From assembly GCF_000005505.3 (NCBI RefSeq), contig NC_016133.3, forward strand, positions 40,389,237-40,453,236: a stretch of DNA of 64,000 nucleotides, read 5' to 3'. Positions 35,310-47,300 of this stretch are shown here, one piece after another; the stretch's first letter is position 1; each line of letters starts with the position of its first letter. A program made the position numbers and the translations under genes. The DNA comes from Brachypodium distachyon (lineage: Eukaryota; Streptophyta; Magnoliopsida; Poales; Poaceae). Below the pieces are notes generated by a model that saw only the letters and a program-made list of their open reading frames with translations, was not told the DNA's origin and searched no databases.

Positions 35310-37552
35310 ATCATGTCTTAACACGGCCACCATTGTGCTTCTCCCGAAAAAGGATGCTGCCGTCTCGATTAGCGATTTCCGGCCGATCAGCTTAATTCAC
35401 TGCGTTGCTAAGGTAGTGACTAAGGCCCTCTCCCTCCCGCTGGCCCCTAAGATGATTGAGCTTATTTCCAGCTGCCAGAGTGCTTTCATCGAGTCTAAAT
35501 GCCTGCAGGACAACTTTCTTTTCGTTCAGAACCTGGCGCGCCGGCTGCACAAATCCAGGATCCCAATGCTCTTCATCAAGCTTGATTTCGCCGAGGCGTT
35601 TGACTCGATTTCCTGGCCCTACCTCATGCAAAATCTCTAAGCCAGAGGCTTCGGCCCCCAATTCATTCGCTGGATTGCCTCGTTGCTTCGGACCTCCAGC
35701 TCTAGAGTGCTTTGCAATGGCGTGGAGGGCTTCAGTTTCCGGCATCTTCGTGGTCTTCGGCAAGGAGATGCTCTCTCTCCTTTCCTCTTCAACATTGCCA
35801 TCGAGCCTCTCGTCCGGCTTGTCAACATGGCCACGGAGCAGGGTCTCCTCTCCGACCTTCCTTTTGTGGCGAACCAGATACGCACTTCTCTATATGCCGA
35901 TGATGTTGCGGTGTTCATCCACCCCAAGCTGGAGGACCTGCAGTGCCTTGTCACTATCCTCGACACCTTTGCCTCCATCTCAGGCCTCCGTATCAACGCG
36001 GACAAATGCACGATCATTCCGATCAGTTGTGCTGGGATTGACTTGGAGACCATCTCGGCTGGCCTCAATGCGTCGTTGGGCAGCTTCCCCACAAGTTACC
36101 TTGGTCTGCCCCTCTCTCTTACCAAGCCTAAGAAGGTGCTCTTCCAGCCTCTTTTAGACAAGATTGAAAAATGACGGGCTGGCTACAAATCCAAGTTTCT
36201 TAGCAAGGGAGGTCGGGTTGTTATCTTAAAATCTGTCCTCTCTACCATGTCCACTTTCCATCTTTCGGTTTTTGATTTCCCCTGCTGGCTCCAATCTCGG
36301 ATTGAGAAATTTCTCCGAGGATGGCTTTGGAAGGGTGAGCTCAGCTGCGGTGGAGGAAGCTGCCTCGTTCGCTGGGCGGACGTCTGTTCTCCTAGATGCT
36401 TCGACGGGCTTGGCGGGCTTGACATTGCGAAATTTGGCAGAGCTTTGCATCTTCGTTGGGAGTAGCAGAGATGGACCATGCCGGAGAAGCCGTGGGCCTT
36501 GATCCCTCCCTCGCTTAGCGACCTGGACAGATGTCTGTTTGCTGCCGCCACTTCCATCACGGTTCGCGATGGTCGATTCACTGACTTCTGGCATGATGCC
36601 TGGCTTGATGGGATGAGCCCCATGGATTTGGCGCCGGATTTGTTCCTTATTGCTCGTCGCAAGCACCGCCGTGTTCGTGACGCTTGCTGGCAATTCAAAT
36701 GGGTCCATGATGTTGCCCATGGCATTAACCCCGACAATATCCAACAGTTCCTCTTCCTCTTCTCTCGGATTGAGGATGCTCCGGCTCTGTGTGAGGGGAA
36801 TGATAGCATCACGTGGAACCTTACCCCGTCCGGATTATATTCTGCTAAGAGCACATACACTGCTCAGTTCCAGGGTTTGCTACGAAAACCGTTCAGCTGC
36901 ATTGTTTGGCATGTATGGGCTCCCGAGAAGTGCAGGTTCTTTGGCTGGCTCCTTGCCCGCGGTCGCATACCAACCTCGGACCTCCTGCAACTGCGGGGCA
37001 TGCCCAACGACAAGTGGTGTCCCTTTTGCTACGCCACCGAGGAATCCGCTACTCATCTGCTCTTGGACTGCCGGTATGCGCGCCATCTTTGGTCTTTGGT
37101 CGCCTCTTGGTTGGGGATTGCCCTCCTCCAGCCTGCTTCCTGGCCGGCTCTCACCTCTACTTCTTGCTGGTGGACAAATCGTATTAAGGCGGCTCGACCG
37201 CTCGGCAAACGTCGCAGGAAGGGAGTTGCTTCTATTATCCCGCTCACCCTGTGGGAGACCTGGAAGGAGAGAAACCGCCGTACTTTCCAGCACAAGCTAC
37301 TTCTCCCTTCGGCGGTGCTGCTCCTTATCAAGGGGGAGGCGGCTTTGTGGAATCGCACGGGGGCCGGGCTTGGCGAGTTGGTCTCCGGTGATGATGATGT
37401 CCATTAGATTTTTAGGTTTGTTTTGGCTGTAGTCTGAATCTCCCCCTCTCTTGTTTCTTCTTTTCTGTGTTTTGTGTACTTCTTTCGGGTTGATTCTCTC
37501 AACCCTTTATTGGCAATAAATACCTCGGTGCGGCTGTTTCGTCAAAAAAAAG
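35310..37552 (+). mobile_element. Second LINE copy, 5'-truncated
   Basis: The sequence begins inside the reverse transcriptase domain (LNTATIVLLPKKDAA near 35,315) and runs to a short A-run at 37,545-37,551, after AATAAA at about 37,516. Loss of the 5' part is the usual result of incomplete target-primed reverse transcription. Protein sequence and GC content differ clearly from the LINE at 26,834, so it is another family rather than a duplicate. No target duplication was identified. Confidence 0.88.
35315..37407 (+). pseudogene. Truncated LINE reverse transcriptase with zf-RVT end
   Basis: Motifs in order are FRPISLIHCVAKVVTKAL, LDFAEAFDSISWPYLM, GLRQGDALSPFLFN, the catalytic LYADDVAVFIHP near 35,890, and the C-terminal zf-RVT domain (WHVWAPEKCRFFGWLLARGR, then CPFCYATEESATHLLLDC). 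Stops interrupt the frame at 35,638, 36,172 and 36,463; the last replaces a position where Trp is expected. The final frame (36,478-37,407, 309 residues) is intact to its stop. The endonuclease domain and ORF1 are missing. Confidence 0.88.
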
Positions 37553-39150
37553 TAACGCCAGGAACACACTTGAGTTGATAGCCTGATCACGCACTGTAGT
37601 GAGATGTTCATGTACAACCAGCTGTCATACGTACGCTGAGCCATTATACATGCGCTGGCTTGTAGGATGGATTTGAAAGAAATTATACGTCTGGTACGGT
37701 CTTGGCGCCCTGGCGATAGATAGCCCTCGTCTCCACGAGCGTCCCATTATTACTTCGGTTTGTCTGGGTTGAGTCGATTAATTCGCCAATCTTGTGCAGA
37801 ATCATGGTGTGGGGTTAGCAGATTCTTGGACTATATATTCAGAAGCGACAAATTCTCTTGCTGAACAAAGAAACACTGTCCCTTTCTGTAATAACATTCC
37901 ACACGGAACCTCGACTCGTTCATGTTACTGCGAGAAAACTCTGAACATGAAAAATCTGCGAAACCTAAATGGTCCATCCAAATAGACACCCACTTCGGCC
38001 GCACCGTCGCACTCGTCCGAAAAGCAGTCCCCTGTTCTCCAAACACAAGTTCAAGTTGAAAGCTAGCATGATGTTGCCATGTTGGCTCCGGTTACAGTCC
38101 AGCTAGAGCGCCCCCCAGACAAAAGAAGAAGCCCCGAAACAGGTCGCTCCCGACCAAGCGATCGCCCATGATCGCTCCATCCCCGAAGGCCCAAGCGCTC
38201 CAATTAATCCGGTGCTCGATCGGAACTCGGAAGACGGGAGGAAAGGGACCGAGAAGGGATAATAATAGGGTTTGCCTCATCTCCCAAGCTGTTGGTGACA
38301 AAGACCGTGGTGTGCGTGAGGGGCCGGGCAAAGATGGCGTGGGCTCGCCATGTCCCGGTTCGTAGGGAACAACAAGGCGGTGGGCGTGTTGTGTTTGCTA
38401 CTTTGCTCCTCTTGACTCTGAGCCCCCGGCCGGCAAGGCGACCCCGCGCTGGACAGCGACTGTGCATGAACTAATTAATTCGACCGGAACTAGCTAGCGA
38501 TGGATATTATTGCCGGTCGTACGTGCACACGACCCGTACGTACGTACGTCAGTACGCGTGTGAGCCCTACGGTTGGCTCCCGTTCTAAGTAGAGTACGTG
38601 CGATACCTAAGCAAAGCTGCCCAAATCTCGTGTGTATCTTAAAAAACGGTCGAAGTCCCGACCGTGCGATCAAGATACGCGGAGATCTGTGCTGGAGGGG
38701 GGGAGTGCCGGAGTGGGTTGGGTTTCGTTGCTGTTTTTTGCGCGCGGCCTGTTTTTTCTTTTGGGCTGTTCGCATGGGCTTTCTTGACCCAGTCGGGGGA
38801 TGGGCTATGTGTTTTCCGTGGGCCGGGCTTGTATCTAAAACGTTCGCGGGGCGTGTTTTTTGCTAGATACACGGCTGCATTCATTTTTTTTGAATGTTTT
38901 TGGCCCAACGAGTACATCGTTTTTTTTTATGGATGCTGTGGGACGTTTTTCTTTTTTCGGTTTTTTTTTCACCTGACTTGTGGGGACACACCTGACTTGT
39001 GGGACACACCTTTTTTTTCGGTCTGTGAGTGGGACCTTTTTGTCATTTTTTTGAATTCTGCGCCTGTGCCTGCGCCACATGTTTTCATCTCCTCCTTTCC
39101 TTCCTCAGAAGCAACCAAAAGCGGCATTTGGGAGAAAAGGGGAGGGAGAT
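37553..39150. other. Intergenic DNA upstream of the interrupted gene
   Basis: There is no supported gene to about 38,600. A CGTACGTACGTACGT tract lies near 38,535. From 38,860 to 39,060 the plus strand is very T-rich and leads into the putative leader of the next gene. Confidence 0.4.
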
Positions 39151-40252
39151 AGGCTGGGGGGGGGGGGGGGGGGGAGGGGGGATAGCTTCGCGCGGCAGGA
39201 GTGGGAGAACCGGGAAGGGGACGCGATCCGTCGCCGGCGGTGCCAGCAGCGCCGCGCGGAGTGGTAAGTCCCAATTTCTAAGTGCTCTCAACGCCTTCCC
39301 CCACAACCCCGGGGGAGCTCTCCATTCTTAACTGTGTAGGTCGACCGGTGCGGTGGCGCGGTGGAGGAGAGGCGCTGGGGGTGGTGGAGGGGGGTGTTGG
39401 GGGGAATGAGTTCCCGCTCGCTGCTCTATGAACGGGGAACGAAACCCTAGAGATGAACTGCCCCTCTCTCCCTTTTTGCTCAGGCCTCGCTCTCGTGTAG
39501 CCCGCCACACTCGCTAGGATTTTTTTGCCCGGTTCATTCATGCGCGCTATCTGTGATTTCTAGGGCATTGGGTGGTGGTTTTTGGGGGGGTGTTCTGGTG
39601 GTTTTTTTCACAAGCCCACGCGTATCTACGAGGTTAGGGTTTGTGGCTTTCGATTTTCGGATTTAGAGTACGATTTATCAGGTTTATCCAGATTTTTTGG
39701 TTTTTTTTGTTTAACCTGTACACATGGCCTGTATGTGGTTGTATTGCTGTTTTGAAAAAGAGCGCCCCGGGAGTGAGTGTGCTCCTAGATGACATAGCGC
39801 CATCAGAGGATGTTCATCGGATGGCTGCAGGAGGTGTTTTCTGTTTTTGATATCTTGCCGATAATAGGAGGAGAGAGGGGAGGCAATAGTCATTTCAGCT
39901 ATTTGTGGTTCATACTGTCATCTGTCATATAATTCTGCACTTTCATGTTTTTGTTTGTCTGTCAATGACCAATAGATGTTTTCTTGTAAATTTTAGGGGA
40001 ATGGAAGGTGACATGGACAGCGAGAATGCCGGCCCCCCGGGTAACGAAGATAGTCCAGAAGGGATTCTAAACACCAACAGCAATTCTGAAAATGAGGCAA
40101 GTGTGTCAATGACCATCAGTGGTTTTTTGGGATTGCGCATGCCTTACCATTTCTCTTTTCTTTTTTGTGTGTTGTGCATGTGCTCACAGCTTGCCCAACT
40201 GGAGAACTCAGAATTATTTGACAAGGAATTTTTTAAAGACCTCAAGAAAGTG
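39151..40252 (+). pseudogene. Ulp1/plant-mobile-domain-like gene, 5' part
   Basis: A putative non-coding first exon ends at 39,263 with GTAAGT. After the AG at 39,995-39,996 the second exon has ATG at 40,001 and codes 32 residues (MEGDMDSENAGPPGNED onward) to 40,096. Its donor is GC (GAG then GCAAGT), a rare but accepted type. The third exon, 40,190-40,252, codes 21 residues (LAQLENSELFDKEFFKDLKK) and ends in phase 0 with GTGTGT. The acidic, Asn-rich start resembles the N-termini of grass proteins that precede Ulp1 or mobile-domain regions. The continuation is found at 57,374 onward, after a retrotransposon inserted in this intron. It is listed as a pseudogene because the later part has an in-frame stop. 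Confidence 0.6.
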
Positions 40253-40667
40253 GTGTGTTCATTCTCTAATATTTTTTATTTTTTCACACATAATCAAATG
40301 ATATACGTGCTATCGAGCTATAATATGCTTTTTTGTTTTTTTCCCGGTTATCAATATGCAATTGTAATTTTTTTTTGCTTATCAAGCTATCAAGTTACCC
40401 CTCGTGTGGAACCGCATATTTCCTTATCTGTTAATATGTAACAAAGTCGTATATCCTACACACACACAACCTCCCCGCGCGCAACTGGTGTTTATATATA
40501 GAGCTATCCGATTAATGCCTTTTTTGAGTGTGAATTATCCTGCTGTATCTTTTTTTTGTTTTTGTCGACCTGAAATTCTCTCTTTGTAACTGATTATGGG
40601 CAATGCACCTTTTTTTTGTATCGATGTCGTGTAACGTGTGGAATGTAATTAAGTTACATAACTGTAT

Positions 40668-41586
40668 TTTTTGGGTTGCACATACCACCGGTTTCACAGT
40701 GCAACTGCGAGTTGCTTGGTTTTGCACAGCGCAACTGTAATGTGTAGTTTTCTGTGGTTGCGCATTTCCATTTTTTCTTTTTTATCGGTTGCACAGTGCA
40801 ACTGTTTTTTTTTTCGTTTTTCCGTATCTGCGTTCTGCACTTTTCAATGTTTGTTGCACATTTTTTAACCGGTTTTTTGCACAGCGCAACTGTAATTTTC
40901 GGTTGCACACATTGCAGTTTGGCCCTTTTTTAGCTTGCACTTTTTTGAGTTACACATTTTTACCGGTTGCACAGCGCAAGTGTAGTTTTCGGTTGCACAC
41001 TCTGCATGTTTACCCTTTTTCAGCTTGCACCTTTTTTGAGTTGCACATTTTTTACCGGTTTGCATATCGCAAGTCTATTTTTTGGTTTGCTCATGTAATC
41101 TGCATTTGCAGTTTTTTTTTCAGTTGCACCCTTTTTTTTGAGTTGCACATTTTATCGGTTGCACAATGCAACTTGGCTGCGAATTGTTATGTGCATTTTT
41201 GCAGTTTTTTTCAGTTGCACCTCTTCCTTTTTCTTGAGTTGCACGTTTCAACAGTCCCAGAGTTTTTTTGGTTGTGCGATTTGCAGGCGGGCAAGTTGGG
41301 GGGGGGGGGGGTGCATATGCGCGTAATCAAGCTGCATACGCTGATGTGTATGGAGAAGTGGAAGCTAACTTCCGCCCTGCTTCAGTTGCACACTGTATCC
41401 GTTTTTTTTTTGCACAGTGCAACTTGGCTGTGAATTGTTATGTGCAATTGCTGTTTTTTCAGTTCTATCCTTTTTTTGAGTTGCACATTTTTAACGGTTC
41501 CACAGTGCAACTATATTTTTTTTGCGCATTGTTATCTGCAATGTTTTTGGCTGTTAACTCAGTTGCACATTTTATCGGTTGCACAA
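40668..41586 (+). repeat. T-rich degenerate tandem repeat with GTTGCAC units
   Basis: The intron sequence repeats a theme of about 90-95 bases: CGGTTGCACAGCGCAA, a T-rich spacer, GGTTGCACA, a CTTTTT run, AGTTGCACATTTTT. At least six degenerate copies can be followed, best between 40,869 and 41,060, and the short unit GTTGCAC (with GTGCAAC partly complementary in the same unit) recurs more than a dozen times. The last copy breaks off exactly where the Gypsy LTR begins. A 14-base G-run interrupts it at 41,298-41,311. Confidence 0.8.
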
Positions 41587-41591
41587 TGCGA

Positions 41592-42338
41592 TGGAAACTC
41601 TGCTGCCGGCGATCTCCGGCATTGTCCACTCCCGCGCCCCCTACCTGGCGAGCCAGATGTCGTCACTCGGTGCTCCGACACCGGGGGCGTGCGGCCACGT
41701 CCCCCTCTTAGGTTCGGTAGGGGCGTCTGGGGCGGAGACCCGGTGATCGCCGGCACGGCCGATGAGACCCTACGGGGCCGGCGAGACGAAGTGCTAGGGG
41801 TACGCGCTAATCCAAGAATAGATGCACGCACGTTTTTACCCAGGTTCGGGCCACCCGGAGGTGTAAAACCCTACGTCCTGCTTGTCTGAGCTGATATTGA
41901 TTGCGGATCAAATGTTTGCAAGTTGCCGGGCAAGCTCCCGGGCTTTCTCTCAGTAGCTAGGTGCTCCTCACTGCTCTCTGCTGGCTGTCTACTGGAGCCA
42001 ACTAAGCTTCTGCCGAGCCAGCTTGAGTGAACTTACTGAACCGAGCCAAAGAAAATGCGGAACCCCCTTGACCGTTGGCATGGGTTCTCCTTTTATATAC
42101 AAGGGGATGCCACAAGTGCCACGGTGCATGGGCTACAAGTGTCCAGCGGGGAGGCACACAACTCCCCCCGGTGAGCTGGTGGTGTGCATGGATGCCACCT
42201 CCGCCACTAGGGGTCTAAAACCCTAGGGTAGGACTAGACAACCACTGTTCCTTTGATCGGATGGGTAACTACCCGTCGGTCGGCTCGTTTACTGAGCCGT
42301 GCGCTTCATTCCTTGCCTTGGTGGGACCGCGCATCCCA
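41592..42338 (-). repeat. 3' LTR of the Tat element
   Basis: On the plus strand it runs from TGGAAACTCTGCTGCC to GCGCATCCCA, i.e. TG to CA in either reading. It aligns along its whole length with 56,438-57,185. A TATA box in minus orientation (TATATAAAA, plus-strand 42,091-42,099) agrees with minus-strand transcription. The internal sequence next to it (42,339 onward) is only weakly polypurine on the minus strand. Confidence 0.88.
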
Positions 42339-42868
42339 CGCCCGCCACGCGGCGCTGTTGATCTGACCACTGGGCCCCGCGCCCGAGGCCGGGGCATGCG
42401 CCCGGGAACCCCCAGTCCCGGCAAGTCGACCCCGGGAAGCACCCGGGCCCACCGCACCCGGGAACCTCCCCCGGGAAGCAGCTTCCCGGGAGGTGCCCAG
42501 GCAGGAATGTTCCCCGAAGCCCCGCTAGCCCCTTCCGGGCCGGTAGCTTGCCGGGCCGCCCATAGCCGCGGCCCGGGATGAAAGCTTCCCGAGAACTCGG
42601 AAATGGGGCCCACGCATCGCGCAGCGGTGGTACCCCGGGTGCTACTGGTGGGACAGTAGCCCCCGGGCATGGCCGGCATCACCTGTTCCCGGAAGAGTCT
42701 TTCCCCCGGTCGGTTGTCGGGCTACGCCCCCAACCGACGTGTGGGCTCCGATCAGTCGCGTGCCCGCGTCCCTTCGCCTCCCCCTGTACGGAGCCGTTAC
42801 AAACGGAGCGGTGGACGCGTGATTTCCGTCCTAACTCCCCCCCAAATAGGGAAGTTAAGGCCACTCCG

Positions 42869-44194
42869 TGTTGGGAATATGCCCTAGAGGCAATCATGTA
42901 TGATGTAATTCCCAATGTATTCATAAATATTATTAAGTTGTCCTTGTTTGAACATCTGATATGTATCATTGAATATGTGATTTGATTGTGGATCTATGTA
43001 TTCATGTTGTTCATACTAAATTGTCCTTAGTCATTGAGGTTGTGCTGGACACATAACCTAGACTAATGTGAAAGTTGGCTGATGACTCGGTTCCACTTGT
43101 CATGGGCATGGTGATGTCATTCCAGCTTACATGGACTCGGCTAAAGAGTTTAGCGAGTCGGACTGACCCATATTGAGATGCAACGAGTAGGTCGTCATTT
43201 GCATGTCTCAATCAATGTAATCCTTAGACCTGAGGTTATCGCACAATCCGAGTTGTGGATCACCAACTTAGGTTCTGTCAAACGTTGTTCCGTAACAGGG
43301 CAGTTATAAAGGCAGAGTTCGGGTTGACCGAGAATCAAGCTGTGTGATGTGGATAACCAAGATGGGATTTTGCCCCTCCGACTGGAGAGATATTCTCTGG
43401 GCCCTCTCGAGTGATATGATTCGGGAAGCATGGCCATGCGCGACTTGGTTAACTGTTAACCGGGTCGATCGACTAAGAGTTAGTCGGATGAATCGTATAT
43501 CACAGATCGAGAAGAGAGTTGAACTATTAAAGGGATGACGATTAATCGCCTATAGTTCGACAAGGTATATCGTGAGGCAAAAGGGACTAAGACGTATGTC
43601 ACATTGGAAGGTACGTCGTCATGACTCGATGGTACTTGGGAGTCGGCACGTTCTGCTAGGAGCCGCTACCGATTGATCGATTGTGAGTCGGACTCCAATC
43701 GTGTCCAAGTCGCCATGAGCCTGTGGGGTCACACACTTAAGAGCGGGAGCAAGTATGGTCGGGTTGGACCCGAACTGGAATTGGGCTGACAATGCGAGTT
43801 GGACTCGCAGGGTGGATGGGCCACAAGGCTTGGAGCCCACTTCCACTCGATATATAAGCAGGGGCGTGGGATGCCTAAGGGGCAACGGTTTTTCCACTCT
43901 CATGCGTTGAGAACCCTAGCCCGATTCAGTTCAACCGTCGCACCGGACCTAGCAGTCCGCCGCCGGAGCTCCTCCTCGCACGTGTGGATACCGGCAGAGG
44001 TGCGGTACGTTCAGCACTTCGACGATCGCGGGATTGGATCGGCTGGATCGGATCGAGGGACTGCACTGCATCAAGGCGCCGCATCGATAATCTGCAACTG
44101 CGCGTCTAGTGGTAATCCTCGTGGCCTTCTACCTCGGCTAGATCTTGGGAGTTCGCGTAGGAAAAGTTTTTGTTTATCTCTACGCGCCCCTTCA
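42869..44194 (+). mobile_element. Solo Copia LTR with perfect 5-bp target duplication
   Basis: The sequence begins TGTTGGGAATATGCCCTAGA, the start typical of the BARE/Angela/WIS Copia group, and ends CGCCCCTTCA. CTCCG flanks it on both sides (42,864-42,868 and 44,195-44,199), so this is one complete LTR left after recombination between the two LTRs of a full element. A TATATAAG box at 43,851-43,858 gives the orientation as plus. It is 1,326 bp long, has no coding content, and interrupts the region between the 3' LTR of the Tat element and its antisense gene. Confidence 0.93.
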
Positions 44195-44389
44195 CTCCGC
44201 GCATTACTCCTAGTGATTAGGAGTTATCCCCGCGCACCCGTAGGGTACGGAACCGGCCGTCATCAAACGGCCGGGCGTCATAAAACCTCCACTGCTGCTA
44301 AAAAGGGAAACAATACTCTGCCCCTTCGCCTTCGTCCTCTTCCGCATCTCGCATCCCTGCGCTCCTGCTAGCTTCCGCCCTCGCTTTTC

Positions 44390-47300
44390 ATGGCGCCTCC
44401 CACCACCAGAAAGGGGAAGGAGGTCCAAACCTTGAAGAAGGCCGCGACGAGCAAGACCGAGGCGGCGATCAAAGCGGCCGCCGCCAAGGACCAGATGAGG
44501 CGGGAGATGCACGCCATAGTCACCTTCTTCCGCCCCGGCTATAACGGCGAGGCGCTGGGGAAGCTCCGGCACGCCGTCGCCTCCAGCTTCAACGAGCACG
44601 GGGAGACGCAGATCTTCCCGGCGGGCGCCGAGCACCAGGACAACGATTTCCAGGTGTTCGCGCGCTTCCTCCTCTGCGGCATGGTGCCGCCTTTCTCTCT
44701 GTTCCTCCACGCACTGATGGAGTCTTATCAATTGCGGGTGGCGCAGCTCCACCCCACCTCGCTGTTCCTCCTTGCCACCTTCCAGTTCCTCTGCGAGGCG
44801 TTCGTGGGGGTGATGCCGTCGGTGGGGCTCTTCCGCCACTAGTTCTACCCGCGCATTGACAACGCAAAGGCGATGTCGTCAGGGGTGGTCTTCCGCGCCC
44901 GCGACCAAATGAAGTCCGAGTTCATCGTTCGGTCGGGGAAGAAGATTGAAAAAGATTGGCGGGGCGACTGGTGCTGGGTCCGAGTGGAGGACCCCCAGGA
45001 GTTCGTCCAGTCGCCGGCGGAGTTGCCGGTATCCCAGAACGGCTGGCAGGATAGGTACCACCGTGACGCTGACTTTTCCCCCATCGTGGAGAAGATCAAG
45101 GCGCTGCAGCTGGCGGGGCTCACCGAGGTGGACGTGGCACAAACCTTCGTCCATCGGCACACTGCCCCGTTGTAGCTACGTTCTCGGCCCGCGTGGATGT
45201 ACACAGGTTCTGGGGACAGGACACGCCTCCAGGCGGACGGCATGTACTTGGAGACCCTCAGGACATGGGTGAGGGGAATCTCCGGCGAGATCTTCCAATC
45301 GACGGAGTTCCCGCCAGGGGTTTCCTCTCTTCATGCCGGCGTCAAGGCTCTCAGCGACATCGTCGGCGCCTTCCCGCCCTGCAACGAGTGGGGGTTAATG
45401 GACGACACCCCCAATCGGGTCCCGCACGCTCCCCCGCAAGCACCCCGCGAGAAGCAGGTGCTCGAGGAGAGTGGGGGCGGATCCGATCCCAGCTGGCCCT
45501 CCCTCCAGTCGCTGGACGACGAGGTGGGCCAGGCGGTTGCGTCCCCGGAGGTCGTCGCTGTGGAGGACGACGATGAGGAAAGCAGCTACAGCGCGCCCTT
45601 GATCGTGAGAAGATCGAGGGCGTTTGCGGCGGCCGCGGCTACCTCCTCAACGGCAATGTCCTCCCCGGCAGCGACCACCAACCTCCCGGCGGCGGCCGCT
45701 TCAGAGGCGCCCGTCGGCACCTTGACCGCGGCCTCTATCTTGGTGGCAGCCGCCAGCACCGCGGCGGGAGCCGGTCCCGGGGTGCCCGTCAGTATACCGG
45801 CAGCGCCCGCGCCTGCAGGGGTCACCGGCGCCCCGGCGACGGCCTTTGCCCCCGCAACGGGGGCCTCCGCGAGTTTGGTTCCCGGAGCTGTGGCGGCCTC
45901 GCCGTGGACACCCGGAGCTCTCTTGGTCACGACGAGTCCGCGGGCGCTCATGGCGCCACCCGCTCGGGGGGTCTTCCGGGGCTTCGCGCTCCGGCGTAAC
46001 CCCCCGAAGTCTTCCTCGCCCGCGGGTACCAGCAAGAGAGCGAGGAGCGATTCCCCGCTCGGTACACCCAGCAAGAGGACGCGCGCCGACCCCACCGCCG
46101 CAGCAGTCGGCAGCGACGCGGGCGCGCCCCTTTTACGACCCAGCCCCCACAGAGGCAGGGCCGGCAACCGGTATGTCTTTATCACTCCTCTGCAATCGCA
46201 ATCTTCGCTAGCCAAACTCATGAACATACCTTCTTTCTGTAGTGGGCGGCAGCTCGCCCGCGGCAATCCTCGTGGATGCTTCCGCCGGTGCAGGCGAAGC
46301 GGAGGAGGCTGCCCCGGCAAGCCCAATGGCCGCACAAGGTAACCGCCCTGGTCGCTCTTGTCCGCCTTCGAAGGCGCCATCCTTTGCCGATCCTCACGCT
46401 TCTCATTGTTGTAGGCACAAGCGCGCCCATGCCCGGAACGGGTGCGGCCGTGGTTGATCTTGACCCGGTCGTCGAGGCCGTGGGGGCGGAGGTGGAGCCG
46501 GAACCGGCTCGCACATCCAGTCCCACTGCGGGGGACTCAGCGGCAGCAGGGGGCACCGCTACCGCCGTGACAGCTGCGCCCGGCGACGCGCCTGTAGGCG
46601 CGTGCGCGGCCGGCGCAGGCTCACCTGCCGCCCAGCAGGGGGCAACCCCCTCCAGGAGCAGGGAAGCTTCGCCAGCCCCAGGGTCCCCGGGCGCAGGCGC
46701 AGGGGAGGTTGCCGGGGGAGGACAGCAAGGCCCTCGGGAGCAGGCTAGCGACCCGGCGCACAGCCCCACATCTGCAGCAGGGGCCTCGTCGTCCTCGGCG
46801 GCGCTTCCCGGCACCGACCTCGGCACCCTCGTCGGGGTCGCTTGGAACCCCCTTACCTGGGATCCGAGCGTCTTCGAGCGGGGGCACCGGTTCCTGGACG
46901 CTGTCAGGAACCAGCAATTGGCTTTCGTCACCTCCTTCAACGAGGTGAGGGAGCACCACACCGCCGCTAAGAATCCACTCGGCGAAGTGCGGGAGGCCGT
47001 GGAGGGAGAGCGGCGTGAACTGTCACGGCTGCGCGAGGAGACGCGCCTCGCGGAAGAGGAGGCGCGGCTGGGCCCGGCAAGCCCTGGAGGACGCCCGGGA
47101 GCCGGTGGTCCCGGAGGCCGAGCTCCACCGACAACTGGAGGCCCAGCGCGTGGAGCTCCAAGGGAAGCTCGACTCGATGTCGGCCATCCTCGAGGCGACA
47201 AGAAAGGAACACGCCGAGGTGGTTGCGGCAGCCCAGGCCCAGCTGGATGAGAAGAGCGTCTTGATCGGCAATTACCGCGGCAAAATCCAAGGCCTCCGCA

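Noticed and set aside
38664..39152. Frame of 162 codons with Phe- and Cys-rich sequence
   Set aside because: It results from T-rich DNA without stop codons; no splice or domain support, and it overlaps the putative leader.
40789..41433. Frame of 214 codons full of Phe, Cys and His
   Set aside because: It translates the T-rich tandem repeat in an intron and has no protein-like composition.
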